From contig JAPPGV010000019.1 of NCBI GenBank assembly GCA_028821235.1, forward strand, positions 1 to 46,911: 46,911 bases of DNA, read 5' to 3'. Shown here one piece after another: positions 34,374-43,241 of the stretch. Both the position numbers and the translations under genes were made by a program. Below the pieces are notes generated by a model, which made no database searches, was not told where the DNA came from, and saw only the letters and a list, made by a program, of their open reading frames with translations. Numbering within the stretch: position 1 is the stretch's first letter; every line of letters starts with the position of its first letter. The stretch is from a bacterium (lineage in GTDB: Bacteria > Actinomycetota > Acidimicrobiia > Spongiisociales > Spongiisociaceae).

Positions 34374-34426
34374 TTCAACTATAGCGTACGATGGTTAGGG
34401 TATATGGAGATAAAGTAATATAGAAG
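34374..34426. promoter_or_regulatory. AT-rich divergent promoter region
   Basis: About 50 bases with far more A/T than the surroundings lie between the small membrane-protein gene and the MhuD-like gene. They include TAATAT (34416-34421) placed as a -10 for the plus strand and TATAGT-like sequence on the minus strand. Likely holds promoters for both genes. No convincing -35 box or IdeR site seen. Confidence 0.4.
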
Positions 34427-34452
34427 CCCTATGACAACCTGGAGGATTGGCT

Positions 34453-34767
34453 GTGAGTGTTGTCAAGATCAACGCGATCACCGTGCCGGACGGAAGAGGT
34501 GCGGAGCTGGAGGCGCGGTTCGCGGCGCGGGCTCGTGAGGTGGACGGCGTGGAGGGCTTCGAAGGATTCGAGCTGCTGAGGCCGGTGGACGGCGAGACCC
34601 GCTACTTCGTGTATACGAGGTGGAGGTCGGAGGAGGACTTCCAGCGGTGGGTCAGCAGCAGGGGGTTCCAGCGGGGCCACCAGGGGCCAGACGCGGGCTC
34701 CGACAGCCGGCCGGTCGGAGTGGCGTCTGAGTTGCTGTCGTTCGAGGTGGTCGAGCCCGCTACCTGA
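34453..34767 (+). CDS. MhuD-like haem-degrading monooxygenase (ABM domain)
   Basis: 104-residue antibiotic-biosynthesis-monooxygenase-fold protein. It follows Mycobacterium MhuD closely: VVKINAI at the start with Asn7, Arg22 and Arg26, LLRPV, YFVYTRW, FQRW with Trp66, and His76 (one residue later than MhuD His75). MhuD breaks haem in the cytoplasm to release iron without carbon monoxide. GTG 34453 is chosen because GGAGGA lies 6 nt upstream and it reproduces the MhuD N-terminus; TTG 34447 is too close to that site. No haem-uptake genes nearby. Confidence 0.85.
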   Translation: MSVVKINAITVPDGRGAELEARFAARAREVDGVEGFEGFELLRPVDGETRYFVYTRWRSEEDFQRWVSSRGFQRGHQGPDAGSDSRPVGVASELLSFEVVEPAT

Positions 34768-34782
34768 GGGTGCGACGGGTTC

Positions 34783-35922
34783 TCAGTAGATCCAGGGGTA
34801 GATCCGGTACTTCACCCTTGCCTTGTACTCGGCCCACTTCTCGGGGCCGTACTTCTCCTCACAGAACTTGTTGTCGTAGCGTTCACGAGTGGTGAACATG
34901 ATGACCACGAAGATGAAGTAGGTCCAGGCCCACAGGTTGGTGAAGTGGCCGAACGCCAGGGCCATCCCCAGCGAGATGAACCCCTCACCCCCGTAGTTCA
35001 TGTGGCGGGACAGGCCCCAGAAACCGCTGACCAGGAGCTTGCGGTCCCCGGCCTCGATGTACTCGGGCTCGATGAGGCCGAGGAACTTGCGGTCGGGCCA
35101 GCGCTTGAAGGTGTACTTCTGCATGGCGGCGCCGCGGGACATGCCCCACCCGAAGAGGAAGCTCACCGACGCCCCGATCAGCCAGACATACCTGCCCGGT
35201 CCGGAGAATCCGGGGTCCGGGTGGACGGCCATCCCCCACAGCGGGATGGTGAACATCCAACCGTAGATCAGGAGCCCGCCCCAGAACATCTTGAATCCCA
35301 TCCGCTCATGGATAAGATCGTATGTATACAACTGGACGCGCTCGAATATGAAGTAATCCACGATATACCATGTGAAGAACGCGGTGTACAGAACAACACC
35401 GGGGTTGGCGTCCTCGCCGAAGCGGTCGTAGTGGTAAGCCACCGCGGACCAGCCGTTGAGCACCAACATCGCCCCGCCCACCACATAGAAGTACATCTTG
35501 ATGTCGATGCGCTGGTTGAAGAAGGACAACTCTTGGGCCCGTCCGATCCACAAGGCCAGTAACGGGTTCTTCACCTCACCCGGTGGCTGGCTGTACACCG
35601 CGATGATGGAGAGGATCAGCGTCACCACCGTTCCGCCGGCCACGGCATAGAGGGTGGACCGGTAGAACCAGTCCTGGGGCATCCCGGTCAGTTCGAAGTA
35701 CCACAGGATCACCACGACTATGAAGACCAGGAGACCGTTCAGCCGGTAGTTTCGAGGCTCGCCGGTCTCGGGATCGATGACGTAGCCGGGGACGCGGCGT
35801 CCCGGCACCACGAGCTGTAACACGAAGAACCCGATGAATGCCGCCAGCGGGGTCAAGTACCCCCAGACGGCTTCCGTCCCGGAAAGCTCGACGAGGTGGC
35901 CGATACCAAGCCATTCGAACAT
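34783..35922 (-). CDS. ERG4/ERG24 sterol-reductase-like membrane protein
   Basis: 379-residue protein with about nine or ten hydrophobic helices. The C-terminal half carries the ERG4/ERG24 signature: LLVSGFWGLSRHMNYGGEGF, then RERYDNKFCEEKYG and an end KARVKYRIYPWIY. Eukaryotic members are sterol C-14 and C-7 reductases using NADPH in the membrane; a few bacterial relatives reduce sterols. The Asp that usually follows NYxG is Glu here. GAAGGGA precedes the ATG. It is downstream of the ATPase-formamidase-aminotransferase genes on the same strand. No squalene epoxidase or cyclase is in the window, so the natural substrate may be another polycyclic or isoprenoid lipid. Confidence 0.82.
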   Translation of the reverse strand: MFEWLGIGHLVELSGTEAVWGYLTPLAAFIGFFVLQLVVPGRRVPGYVIDPETGEPRNYRLNGLLVFIVVVILWYFELTGMPQDWFYRSTLYAVAGGTVVTLILSIIAVYSQPPGEVKNPLLALWIGRAQELSFFNQRIDIKMYFYVVGGAMLVLNGWSAVAYHYDRFGEDANPGVVLYTAFFTWYIVDYFIFERVQLYTYDLIHERMGFKMFWGGLLIYGWMFTIPLWGMAVHPDPGFSGPGRYVWLIGASVSFLFGWGMSRGAAMQKYTFKRWPDRKFLGLIEPEYIEAGDRKLLVSGFWGLSRHMNYGGEGFISLGMALAFGHFTNLWAWTYFIFVVIMFTTRERYDNKFCEEKYGPEKWAEYKARVKYRIYPWIY

Positions 35923-36029
35923 GACCGAAATCCCTTCCCCCAGCGATGTCGTGATTGACGATAGCCCCGATCAATCCGCCGGTCGCGGATTCCCCTGGGT
36001 CGTTGGGTTCGATCTGACGGATTCCGGAG

Positions 36030-37184
36030 TCAGGCTCCCCACTCCTTGACAGCCGCGGCCAGGCGGGTCACTCCTTCGAGAAGGGGTTCGGTGGCGGTGG
36101 CCAGTGACAGGCGCACGTAGGCGGTGCTTCCGGGGCCGAAGGTGTTGCCGGGGACCACGGCTACGCCTCGTTCCAGCACCAGGCGGCGGGCGAACTCCAG
36201 CCCGCTCATGCCGCTGCCGCTGACGTCGGCCATGAGGTAGAAGGCGCCGGTGGGCCGCACGTGGGGGATTCCTTCCCGCCCGAGTAGCTCCACTACACGG
36301 TCGCGGCGCCGCCGGTAGGCGTCTCGCATCTCGGCGACCACTTCCTGGGGACCGGTGATGGCGGCCACGGCCGCCTTCTGGGCGGGGGCGTTCACGCAGG
36401 ACGAGATCGGTTCCTGGGTCTTGATCACGTTCTCGGTCAGGGAGGGCGGGGTGACCAGGTAGCCGACTCGCCAGCCGGTCATCGCGTAGGTCTTGGAGAA
36501 GCTGAAGAAGGTCACCACCCGGCCGTCCGGGTCGAGTGGGCCGGCGGACACGTGAGGGTCGTCGAACCAGATCTCGTCGTACACCTCGTCCGACAGCACC
36601 CAAAGGTCGTAGGCCCGGGCCAGCTCCAGCAGTTCCACCAACGCCTCCCGGGTGGTGGTGGCGCCGGACGGGTTGCCCGGGGAGTTCAGCAGCAGCACCT
36701 TGGAGCGGTCGGTGATGTGGGGTTCGATCCGGGCGGCGTTCGGGATGAAGTCGTCCTCCGCCGACAGCGGGAACAGGCGGGGAGTGATCCCTTGCAGGGT
36801 CATCATCAGGTGGTAGTTCGGCCAGCTGGGGTCGCTCAGCAGCACCTCGGCGCCCGGATCGGTAACCGCGGCCAGGGTGCTGTAGAGGCCGACCACCGCC
36901 CCGGGCGTCACCACGATCTGGTCGGCCGAGGCCTCGATGCCGTTACGGTCGCGCACCTTCTGGGCCAGCACCTCCCGTAGTTCCGGGATCCCCGCGTTGG
37001 GCGTGTACCGGGTGAATCCGTCTGTGGCGGCTTGATGGGCGGCCTCCACGACGTGGTCGGGGGTGGCGAAGTTGGGCTCGCCGACCTCCAGATGGATGAC
37101 GTCCTCGACCGTCCAGGCCAGTTCCATGATCTCCCGGATGCCTGACCGGCTCATCGACTCCACGGCTAGGGACGGCTTGGCCAT
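36030..37184 (-). CDS. Class I/II aminotransferase (aspartate aminotransferase fold)
   Basis: 384-residue PLP enzyme. It shows FTRYTPNAGIPELREVLA, NSPGNPSGATT, DEVYDEIWFDD and the cofactor Lys in FFSFSKTYAMTGWRVGYL, the standard AspC/subgroup I-gamma series. It transfers amino groups between amino acids and 2-oxoacids. GAGGAGG lies 7 nt before ATG 37184, and its start overlaps the end of the formamidase gene by 19 nt, so the two are cotranscribed. The amino-acid partner cannot be read from sequence; the link to an amide hydrolase suggests a shared nitrogen-salvage route. Confidence 0.9.
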   Translation of the reverse strand: MAKPSLAVESMSRSGIREIMELAWTVEDVIHLEVGEPNFATPDHVVEAAHQAATDGFTRYTPNAGIPELREVLAQKVRDRNGIEASADQIVVTPGAVVGLYSTLAAVTDPGAEVLLSDPSWPNYHLMMTLQGITPRLFPLSAEDDFIPNAARIEPHITDRSKVLLLNSPGNPSGATTTREALVELLELARAYDLWVLSDEVYDEIWFDDPHVSAGPLDPDGRVVTFFSFSKTYAMTGWRVGYLVTPPSLTENVIKTQEPISSCVNAPAQKAAVAAITGPQEVVAEMRDAYRRRRDRVVELLGREGIPHVRPTGAFYLMADVSGSGMSGLEFARRLVLERGVAVVPGNTFGPGSTAYVRLSLATATEPLLEGVTRLAAAVKEWGA

Positions 37185-38041
37185 GGGGCATCCTCCTCGA
37201 CGTAGCGGCGTTCGATCTTTGCCAGGGCAGAGTAGACCGGTGGCACCACCTGGCCCACCCGAACGCTACCGGCCGCGCCCAGCAGCCGGTAGGCCTCGGC
37301 CAACGAATAGCGGCCTGTATGGCGCATCCGCCGGGCCAGATCGTCGTAGGCCATCCGCACCAGGTCCTCCAGGTGGCCGGGTCCCGGGGCCACACTGGCC
37401 CATTCCGTAGCCGTGTTCACCTGTGGCAGGCCGCAGAAACCCGTCGCGGCCGGATCGCTCCGTCCGAAGCTCAGCGTCACGTCGGCCTGGCATTCGATGG
37501 CCGAGCGATGTATCTCTGCGTCCCCTTGGGCGAGATGGGCGTCTCCCAGCGACACCATGCCTCCGTCCACGCCTGCCCTGAGTATCACGGTGGCGCCTGC
37601 TGTCACCTCGGGCAGGTCGACGTTGCCCAGGAACTCCACGCCCTGGCGGAACGACAGCACCGGGTCACCGGCGGGCGCCACGCCCAGGGTGCCCACGAAG
37701 GGGCGGTACGGTACCGACACCGGACCCCGCGCGGTCGGGATCTCCACCCGGTCACCGGCGCGGTGGCAGATGACGGTCTCCGCGGCGAGGGACGGGTGGA
37801 GGGTGGGCGTGGTTGTCATGTACCCGAAGCCGGTTACGGGGGCGCCGGAGACGTGCTCGATGTGCACCTCTACGCAATCCCCCGCGCGCACGCCTTCGAT
37901 GGCGATCGGTCCGGTAACCGGGTTGGCGCCGCCGATGCGGTCCATCACGTCTTCGAGCGTCTCGTAGACCACCTCGGGCCCGGTGATGGTTCCGCTGTGG
38001 GCGTCCTCCGTCTCGACCAGGATCGACTCGCCCGGCGCCAC
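37166..38041 (-). CDS. Acetamidase/formamidase family protein; start codon unclear
   Basis: The frame from GTG 38041 gives 291 residues of the FmdA/AmdA fold: SILVETEDAHSGTI, GPIAIEGVRAGDCVEVHIE, GCxN-like FLGNVDLPEV, GGMVSLGDAHLAQGDAE. Such enzymes release ammonia from formamide or short amides. Codons upstream in the same frame (38042-38098) read THFEFDASLAPAIT, which is the normal family N-terminus. No ATG, GTG or TTG occurs in that frame before the upstream ATPase gene ends, so the true start may be a rare codon or the start has been lost. Overlaps the aminotransferase gene by 19 nt. Confidence 0.83.
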   Translation of the reverse strand: MAPGESILVETEDAHSGTITGPEVVYETLEDVMDRIGGANPVTGPIAIEGVRAGDCVEVHIEHVSGAPVTGFGYMTTTPTLHPSLAAETVICHRAGDRVEIPTARGPVSVPYRPFVGTLGVAPAGDPVLSFRQGVEFLGNVDLPEVTAGATVILRAGVDGGMVSLGDAHLAQGDAEIHRSAIECQADVTLSFGRSDPAATGFCGLPQVNTATEWASVAPGPGHLEDLVRMAYDDLARRMRHTGRYSLAEAYRLLGAAGSVRVGQVVPPVYSALAKIERRYVEEDAPWPSRP

Positions 38042-38142
38042 CGTGATGGCGGGCGCCAGCGAGGCGTCGAACTCGAAGTGGGTCCGATCACGGGCTAGCC
38101 GCCGGAGATCGGCGCTCGGAGATCCCGCTTCGTCAGGACCCC

Positions 38143-39204
38143 TCAGATGATGGCCTTCGCTTCAGCGAAGTGGCAGGCCACCAGGTGGCCGGGCGCCTCC
38201 TCCTTCAGGAGTGGTTCCTCCGCGCGGCAGACCTCCTTGTCCCTCCCGATCGGGCATCGGGTGTGGAACCGGCACCCGGACGGTGGGTTGAGCGGGCTCG
38301 GCACGTCACCCTCCAGCAGGATCCTGGAGCGCTGCCGCTGGATCTTCGGGTTGGGCGTTGGCACCGCAGACAGGAGAGCCTGGGTGTAGGGGTGCATGGG
38401 CGCCGAGAAAAGGCGGTCGGTGCTGGCCTGCTCCACGATCTTGCCCAGATACATGACCGCGGTGTCATCGCATATGTGACGCACCACCGCCAGGTCATGG
38501 GCGATGAACAGGTAGGTGAGCCCCAGCCGGTCCTGCAGTTCCTCCAAGAGGTTGAGAACCTGGGCCTGGATGGACACGTCCAGGGCCGATACCGGCTCGT
38601 CCAGGATCAGGAAGCCCGGATTGAGCGCCAGGGCCCGGGCCACGCCGATCCGCTGGCGCTGCCCGCCGGAGAACTCGTGAGGGTACCGGTCGGCGACGTT
38701 GGGGTTCATCCCCACCAGCGAGAGCAGTTCGCCCACCCGATCGCCGCGCTCTTTCCTGGTGAGAGAGGTGTGGACATGGAGCAGTTCGCCGATAGCGGTC
38801 CCCACCGACATGCGGGGATTGAGGGAGGCGAATGGGTCCTGGAAGACGATCTGCATGTGGCGGCGCAGTTCCCGCAGTTGGCGCCGATCCGCCGCGATGA
38901 CGTCGATCCGCTCGCTGCCCCCTCCGTCGAGCGGACGGGTGAGAACCACCTCACCGGACGTGGGCTCGATGAGGCGCAGGATGCTGCGGGCGGTGGTGGA
39001 CTTGCCGCATCCCGACTCGCCGACCAGACCCAGGGTGCGGCCGGCGCCGATCTCGAAGGAGACTCCGGCCACCGCCGAGACCTCCCCCTTCTCGCCGCCG
39101 AAGACACCGCCTCCCACCAGAAAGGTCTTCACCAGGTCCCGGACCGAGAGAGCTACTTCGTGGCTGCCGTTGGCAGCAGCGGCGGGCGGGGGAACGGAAG
39201 GCAT
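38143..39204 (-). CDS. ABC transporter ATPase, DppF/OppF type, without adjacent partners
   Basis: 353-residue ATPase. Walker [10 protein letters not shown]-loop [12 protein letters not shown], signature FSGGQRQR, Walker B FLILDEP, switch His IAHDLAVV and C-terminal [16 protein letters not shown] are intact. It belongs to the dipeptide/oligopeptide importer family, but no DppD-type ATPase, permease or binding protein is next to it; the complete importer at 10187-16222 has its own. A TATAGA-like -10 lies about 15 nt before the ATG, so the transcript may be nearly leaderless. Formamidase and aminotransferase genes follow on the same strand. Confidence 0.9.
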   Translation of the reverse strand: MPSVPPPAAAANGSHEVALSVRDLVKTFLVGGGVFGGEKGEVSAVAGVSFEIGAGRTLGLVGESGCGKSTTARSILRLIEPTSGEVVLTRPLDGGGSERIDVIAADRRQLRELRRHMQIVFQDPFASLNPRMSVGTAIGELLHVHTSLTRKERGDRVGELLSLVGMNPNVADRYPHEFSGGQRQRIGVARALALNPGFLILDEPVSALDVSIQAQVLNLLEELQDRLGLTYLFIAHDLAVVRHICDDTAVMYLGKIVEQASTDRLFSAPMHPYTQALLSAVPTPNPKIQRQRSRILLEGDVPSPLNPPSGCRFHTRCPIGRDKEVCRAEEPLLKEEAPGHLVACHFAEAKAII

Positions 39205-39346
39205 TGGCGGCCATTCTATATGGTGCCCCTACCGGAGCGCCCGAGCCGGTGCGACCCATGCCGGTTCCGCGCCTGCGGATAGTATGGAGGGGCATGGTCG
39301 ATGGGATCAATGCCACCGACAGCCGCGAACAGAAAGGCGACACGGG

Positions 39347-39886
39347 ATGGCCGAGGATTTTCGGGGGAAGCTAGGGGGACTGGAAGGCGAGGAGTTCGAT
39401 GCCTTCCTGGAGGGGAGCTACCTGGCTCGGGTGGCCTGCCTGACGCCCGATGGCGCCCCGTACGTCATTCCCCTCTGGTACCAGTGGGACGGCCGAGCGA
39501 TGTGGTTCGTGGGTCGCCAGCGTGCGGTGTGGTGCGAGTACATGAAGGCCGACCCGAGGGTCTCGCTGGTGGTGGATGCCCCCCACAGCGAGCCGGACGA
39601 GATGGGCCAGAGCGTCGAGATTCCCAAGGTGATCATGCAGGGCATGGCCGAGATCGTCGAGGAGCCCAACGTCGGTGGCCAATGGGTCGAGGTCGCCAAG
39701 GAGATGTCCTACCGGTACCTGGGTCCCAACGGTCCGGAGTACCTGACTGGGACCATCAGCCAGCCTCGCTGGCTCATCAAGGTGGTGCCCACAGAGGTCA
39801 TGAGCTGGCAGGGAGTCGGCTGGGCCCGCCGCTACTGGGTCGAGGGCACGGGCGGCGCCAGCTACGACGAAGCCCACGGCGGGTAG
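39347..39886 (+). CDS. Pyridoxamine-phosphate-oxidase-like split-barrel (FMN/F420) protein
   Basis: 179 residues. The core YLARVACLTPDGAPYVIPLWYQWDG, followed by MWFVGRQRAVWCEYMKADPRVSLVVDA, matches the FMN-binding split barrel of pyridoxamine 5'-phosphate oxidase-related proteins, a group that in actinobacteria includes F420-dependent reductases and haem- or FMN-binding proteins. The reading frame extends upstream inside the antisense of the ATPase gene, but ATG 39347 after AAAGG starts the conserved part. Divergent from the ATPase gene across 142 nt. Likely cytoplasmic redox enzyme; substrate and cofactor uncertain. Confidence 0.8.
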   Translation: MAEDFRGKLGGLEGEEFDAFLEGSYLARVACLTPDGAPYVIPLWYQWDGRAMWFVGRQRAVWCEYMKADPRVSLVVDAPHSEPDEMGQSVEIPKVIMQGMAEIVEEPNVGGQWVEVAKEMSYRYLGPNGPEYLTGTISQPRWLIKVVPTEVMSWQGVGWARRYWVEGTGGASYDEAHGG

Positions 39887-39950
39887 CCCCGCTCCCGACC
39901 TTCCGGCCGGAGAGGGCGCTCAGGGACGGGGGTTTCTCGGGCAGGCCCGT

Positions 39951-40769
39951 TCAGCCGAGGCGCTTCAACCATCCGAGGGTGAAGGCGTTCCACTCGTCGG
40001 CCATCTCGTAGAAGGCGATGTGGCTGGATGCGGGGCCGGTGAACACGTGCATGGTCGAGCCGGGGATCCGCCTCTGCACCTCTAGTCCGTAACGGGTGGG
40101 AACCTGCCAGTCCACCTCGCCCGACGTGATCAGGGTGGGCACCCGGATACGGTGCAGCCTGTCGAGCGTGTCATGGGTCTTGTCGGCGTGGAAATGCCCC
40201 AGCATCCCGTCGCGGCTGGGCGGATGGGGGTTCTCGAAGATGAACCCCTGCTCGAAGGCGGTCACGTCGTCGGGACGCTCGTTGATGAAGTGAGGGCTGG
40301 CCACCCACAGCAGCGCAGTCCTGATATACATGGCGTAGTCCTCGTGGAGCACGGGGAGTTCGTTGGTGTCGATCATGCGGATGAACCACTCGTCCGAGTA
40401 GCCCCACGTGCAGTGGAGTTGGACCGAAGCCACCTTTGACGGGTGGTTGATGGTCAGCTCCTGAGCGGTGGCGCTCCCCAGCGAGAGTCCGGATACGTGG
40501 GCCCGCTCGATGCCGAGATGGTCAAGCAGGGCGGCGGCGTCATCGCCCAGTACCCGCATCGAGTAGCTGGTGGGATCCGACGGGCGGGTGGTCTGGCCGG
40601 TCCCTCGGGCGTCATAGGTGATCACCGTGTAGTCGTCCCGGTAGGCGGCCACCTGTCCCGCCCAGGTCGAGTGGTCGGCGGCGGTGCCCATTATCAGCAG
40701 CAGCGGGTCGCCGGCGCCCTCCACCTCGTAGTACATGTCGATTCCGGTCGGTAGCGATGCGAACGGCAC
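39951..40769 (-). CDS. Alpha/beta-fold hydrolase
   Basis: 272 residues with the nucleophile elbow GLSLGS (Ser96), oxyanion region LLLIMGTAADHSTW, YDARGTGQT, acid residue in SGEVDWQVP and catalytic His in SSHIAFYE. It resembles 3-oxoadipate enol-lactonase/haloperoxidase-type hydrolases that cut esters, lactones or C-C bonds. GTG 40769 follows AAGGAGG by 8 nt. It is the last gene of the RidA-AtzG-like-amidase-dehydrogenase-hydrolase operon, 43 nt after the dehydrogenase. A hydrolytic step late in the pathway is plausible. Confidence 0.88.
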   Translation of the reverse strand: MPFASLPTGIDMYYEVEGAGDPLLLIMGTAADHSTWAGQVAAYRDDYTVITYDARGTGQTTRPSDPTSYSMRVLGDDAAALLDHLGIERAHVSGLSLGSATAQELTINHPSKVASVQLHCTWGYSDEWFIRMIDTNELPVLHEDYAMYIRTALLWVASPHFINERPDDVTAFEQGFIFENPHPPSRDGMLGHFHADKTHDTLDRLHRIRVPTLITSGEVDWQVPTRYGLEVQRRIPGSTMHVFTGPASSHIAFYEMADEWNAFTLGWLKRLG

Positions 40770-40812
40770 GGGATCGGCCTCCTTCTTCCTTGGTTGTTTC
40801 GCGGAGAGACGA

Positions 40813-41820
40813 CTAGGCGGTGGGAGCCCCGAGGCCTGTGGACATCATGATCTTGGCGTCGGCGCGGGCCCCTGTGGCCAGGTCCTCGAAGGCCCGGGCC
40901 GTGTCCTCGAAGCTCTCCACGCTCCCGATCAGCGGGTCGAGGTCGAGCCGCCCCGAGGCCAGGTGGTCGAGAGCCTCCTCGAACACGGCGTCCGGATAGC
41001 AGAAGCTCCCCACGACCATCCGCTCGCCGACCACCACGTCGAAGAGCGGGATGCTCACCTCGGGGAGCCCCAGCCCAACGAAGCAGGCCACGGCCGCCTT
41101 CGGGATGTTCTGGATGGCGGCGTAGGCGGTGGCGGTGATCCCCACCGCGTCGAAGGAGACATCGAACGGGCCGGCATCCTCGACCTGGGCGGGCTCGAGG
41201 GCCCTGAAGCCACCGTCCCGGGCGAGCGCCCGGCGGGAGGGCATGGGATCCGACACGGTCACCGAGGCGGCTCCGTCCAGGCGACAGGTCTGCGCGATGG
41301 ACTGGCCGATCATCCCTCCTCCCACCACGAGAACGTCCTGGCCCGGCCGGACACCCGCCCGGCGGGCGGCCTGGAGGGCGACCGCCATGGGCTCCACCCC
41401 CGCGCCCCACAGCATGCTGAGGCCGCCCAGTTCCACAACCCGCGTGGCCGGGACCACGATGGCATCGGCGAAGGCGCCCTGGATGTCGGGCGTCACGCCG
41501 ATCACCCTCAGGGCCGCGCAGTGGTTCTCGAACTCGTGGCCGCAGGCTCCGTCGCACGGGAGGCTCGGGTTGAACGTGATCGGAGTTCCCACCGCCAGCT
41601 CCTCGCCCCCCGGGCCCACCGCCTCGACCCATCCGCTTGCCTCGTGACCCATGATCATCCCGGGAAGCCGCCGTCCCGATTCGCCGGTGTAACCGTGTAG
41701 ATCGGACCCGCAGATTCCCACGTATGCCATGCGCAGCCGGACTTCGCCGGGTCCGGGAACCGGGCGAGGCCGGGTCTCGACGTGGAACCGATGAGGTCCG
41801 TCGAACACCAGGACCCGCAT
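40813..41820 (-). CDS. Zinc-dependent alcohol dehydrogenase (medium-chain)
   Basis: 335 residues. The catalytic zinc site is visible as Cys in GICGSDLHG and His-Glu in GHEASG. The structural-zinc lobe holds CDGACGHEFENHC, with His where one of the four Cys usually sits. The coenzyme domain has VLVVGGGMIGQSIAQ. It belongs with threonine/sorbitol-dehydrogenase-like MDR enzymes that oxidise secondary alcohols with NAD(P). ATG 41820 begins MRVLVFDG; the longer frame upstream is inside the amidase gene and is not coding. Eight bases after the amidase stop, so part of the same operon. Confidence 0.88.
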   Translation of the reverse strand: MRVLVFDGPHRFHVETRPRPVPGPGEVRLRMAYVGICGSDLHGYTGESGRRLPGMIMGHEASGWVEAVGPGGEELAVGTPITFNPSLPCDGACGHEFENHCAALRVIGVTPDIQGAFADAIVVPATRVVELGGLSMLWGAGVEPMAVALQAARRAGVRPGQDVLVVGGGMIGQSIAQTCRLDGAASVTVSDPMPSRRALARDGGFRALEPAQVEDAGPFDVSFDAVGITATAYAAIQNIPKAAVACFVGLGLPEVSIPLFDVVVGERMVVGSFCYPDAVFEEALDHLASGRLDLDPLIGSVESFEDTARAFEDLATGARADAKIMMSTGLGAPTA

Positions 41821-41828
41821 GCCGGCGG

Positions 41829-43241
41829 TCACTCCACGCGGACCGGCGGCCGGTGCTCGGACCAGGTCGTGGTCGCCTCGTACGCGGCGCCGATCCGGAG
41901 GACCGTTACCTCGTCGAACGGACGCCCGGCGATCTGGAGGCCGATCGGCAGTCCGTCCCGATCGAACCCGCACGGGACGGTGAGCGCCGGCTGGCCGCTC
42001 AGGTTGAACGGGGCGGTCGTGCGCACGTAGGAGGAGGTCACGTCCTCCTCCCTCTCCCCGTAGTCGATCATCTCCTGGTCGGCAAGGGCGGCGGTGGCGG
42101 GCAGGGTGGGGGTGATCACCGCGTCCAGGCGTTCCCGGTCGAACGCCCGCCGCAAAGCGTTCCGGATGATCCGGCGGGCGCCGAGGCCCTTCAGGTAGTG
42201 GGCCGACGGCATGATGGTGCCGATGGCGAACAGCTGGCGGATGCCGGGATCGATCAGCTCCGGCGACTCCCGGAGCAGGCGACGGTGGTAGGCGGCCGCC
42301 TCGGGACCGACGATGGCGAACTCGGTCGCCAGCGTGCAGGTCAGTTCCGGGATATCGACGGGAACCAGGCCGGCCCCGAGATGTTCGATGTGCTCGACCG
42401 CATCATGGAAGGCCCGCTCCACGTCCTCCTGCATGGGGGAGAAGGGAGGCGAGGCCATGACACCGAGCCGCAGTCCGTCCACCCCGCGGCCCAGCATCGC
42501 GGAGTAGTCCGCGGGTGGGGGAGAGGGCTCGGTCGGAGGGTCGGCCGGGTCGGCGCCCGCCAGGACCTGGAGCGTGGCCGCGCAGTCCCCCACGGTGGCG
42601 GCCAGCGGTCCGAGGTGGTCCAGCGACCAGGCCAGGGTCTCGACTCCGGCCCGGGACACCCTCCCGAAAGTCGGCTTCAGCCCGGCTATCCCGCAGACGG
42701 ACGCGGGAATCCTGATCGATCCGCCGGTGTCGCTCCCGAGCGCCATCGGGACCACTCCGGCGGCCACGGCCGCGCCGGATCCCCCGCTGGACCCGCCCGG
42801 AAGGCGGGCGGTATCCCAGGGATTGGCGGCCGGAGGGCTGAAGACGCCGCAGGCCAGCTCATGGGTGGTCGTCTTGCCCACCATCACGGCCCCCGCCTCC
42901 CGCAGCCGGCCGACCACGGCGGCGTCGTGGTCGCGGGGCTCGTCGGGATAGGCCGGTGATCCACACCGGGTGGGAAGGCCATCCATGTGGATGATGTCCT
43001 TGATGGCGACCGGGACTCCGGTCAGCGGCCCGGCCCCCTCTCCCGAGTCCAGGACCCGGTCGGCCTGCTCGGCAGCTCGCATCGCTCCCTCCCGGTCCAC
43101 GAGAGCGAAGGCGTTGAGCCGGGTGTCGGTCTGATCGATGCCATCGAGCGCGCGCCGGGTGACCGCCACGGAAGTGGTGGCGCCCTCACGGAGTTGGCGG
43201 GCGATGCTTGCTATGGAGCGGGCGCTCACGGGTCCCGTCAC
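41829..43241 (-). CDS. Amidase-signature hydrolase, AtzE/GatA-like
   Basis: 470-residue amidase. The Ser-cisSer-Lys triad is seen as Lys81 (VAIKDII), Ser151/152 (GGSSGGS) and Ser175 (GSDTGGS), with GIAGLKPTFG after it. The family cuts amides from small substrates (AtzE of cyanurate breakdown) or forms Gln-tRNA (GatA). The GTG start overlaps the stop of a 65-residue GatC/AtzG-like gene (GTGA), the same pairing as AtzG-AtzE, and argues for a two-subunit hydrolase. tRNA amidation is unlikely since no GatB is present. The second gene product of the operon, RidA, would remove reactive imines. Substrate unknown. Confidence 0.9.
   Translation of the reverse strand: MTGPVSARSIASIARQLREGATTSVAVTRRALDGIDQTDTRLNAFALVDREGAMRAAEQADRVLDSGEGAGPLTGVPVAIKDIIHMDGLPTRCGSPAYPDEPRDHDAAVVGRLREAGAVMVGKTTTHELACGVFSPPAANPWDTARLPGGSSGGSGAAVAAGVVPMALGSDTGGSIRIPASVCGIAGLKPTFGRVSRAGVETLAWSLDHLGPLAATVGDCAATLQVLAGADPADPPTEPSPPPADYSAMLGRGVDGLRLGVMASPPFSPMQEDVERAFHDAVEHIEHLGAGLVPVDIPELTCTLATEFAIVGPEAAAYHRRLLRESPELIDPGIRQLFAIGTIMPSAHYLKGLGARRIIRNALRRAFDRERLDAVITPTLPATAALADQEMIDYGEREEDVTSSYVRTTAPFNLSGQPALTVPCGFDRDGLPIGLQIAGRPFDEVTVLRIGAAYEATTTWSEHRPPVRVE

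Noticed and set aside
34391-34415. IdeR (iron box) half-site near the MhuD-like gene
   Set aside because: TTAGGGTA resembles one half, but the second half of the 19-bp palindrome is absent.
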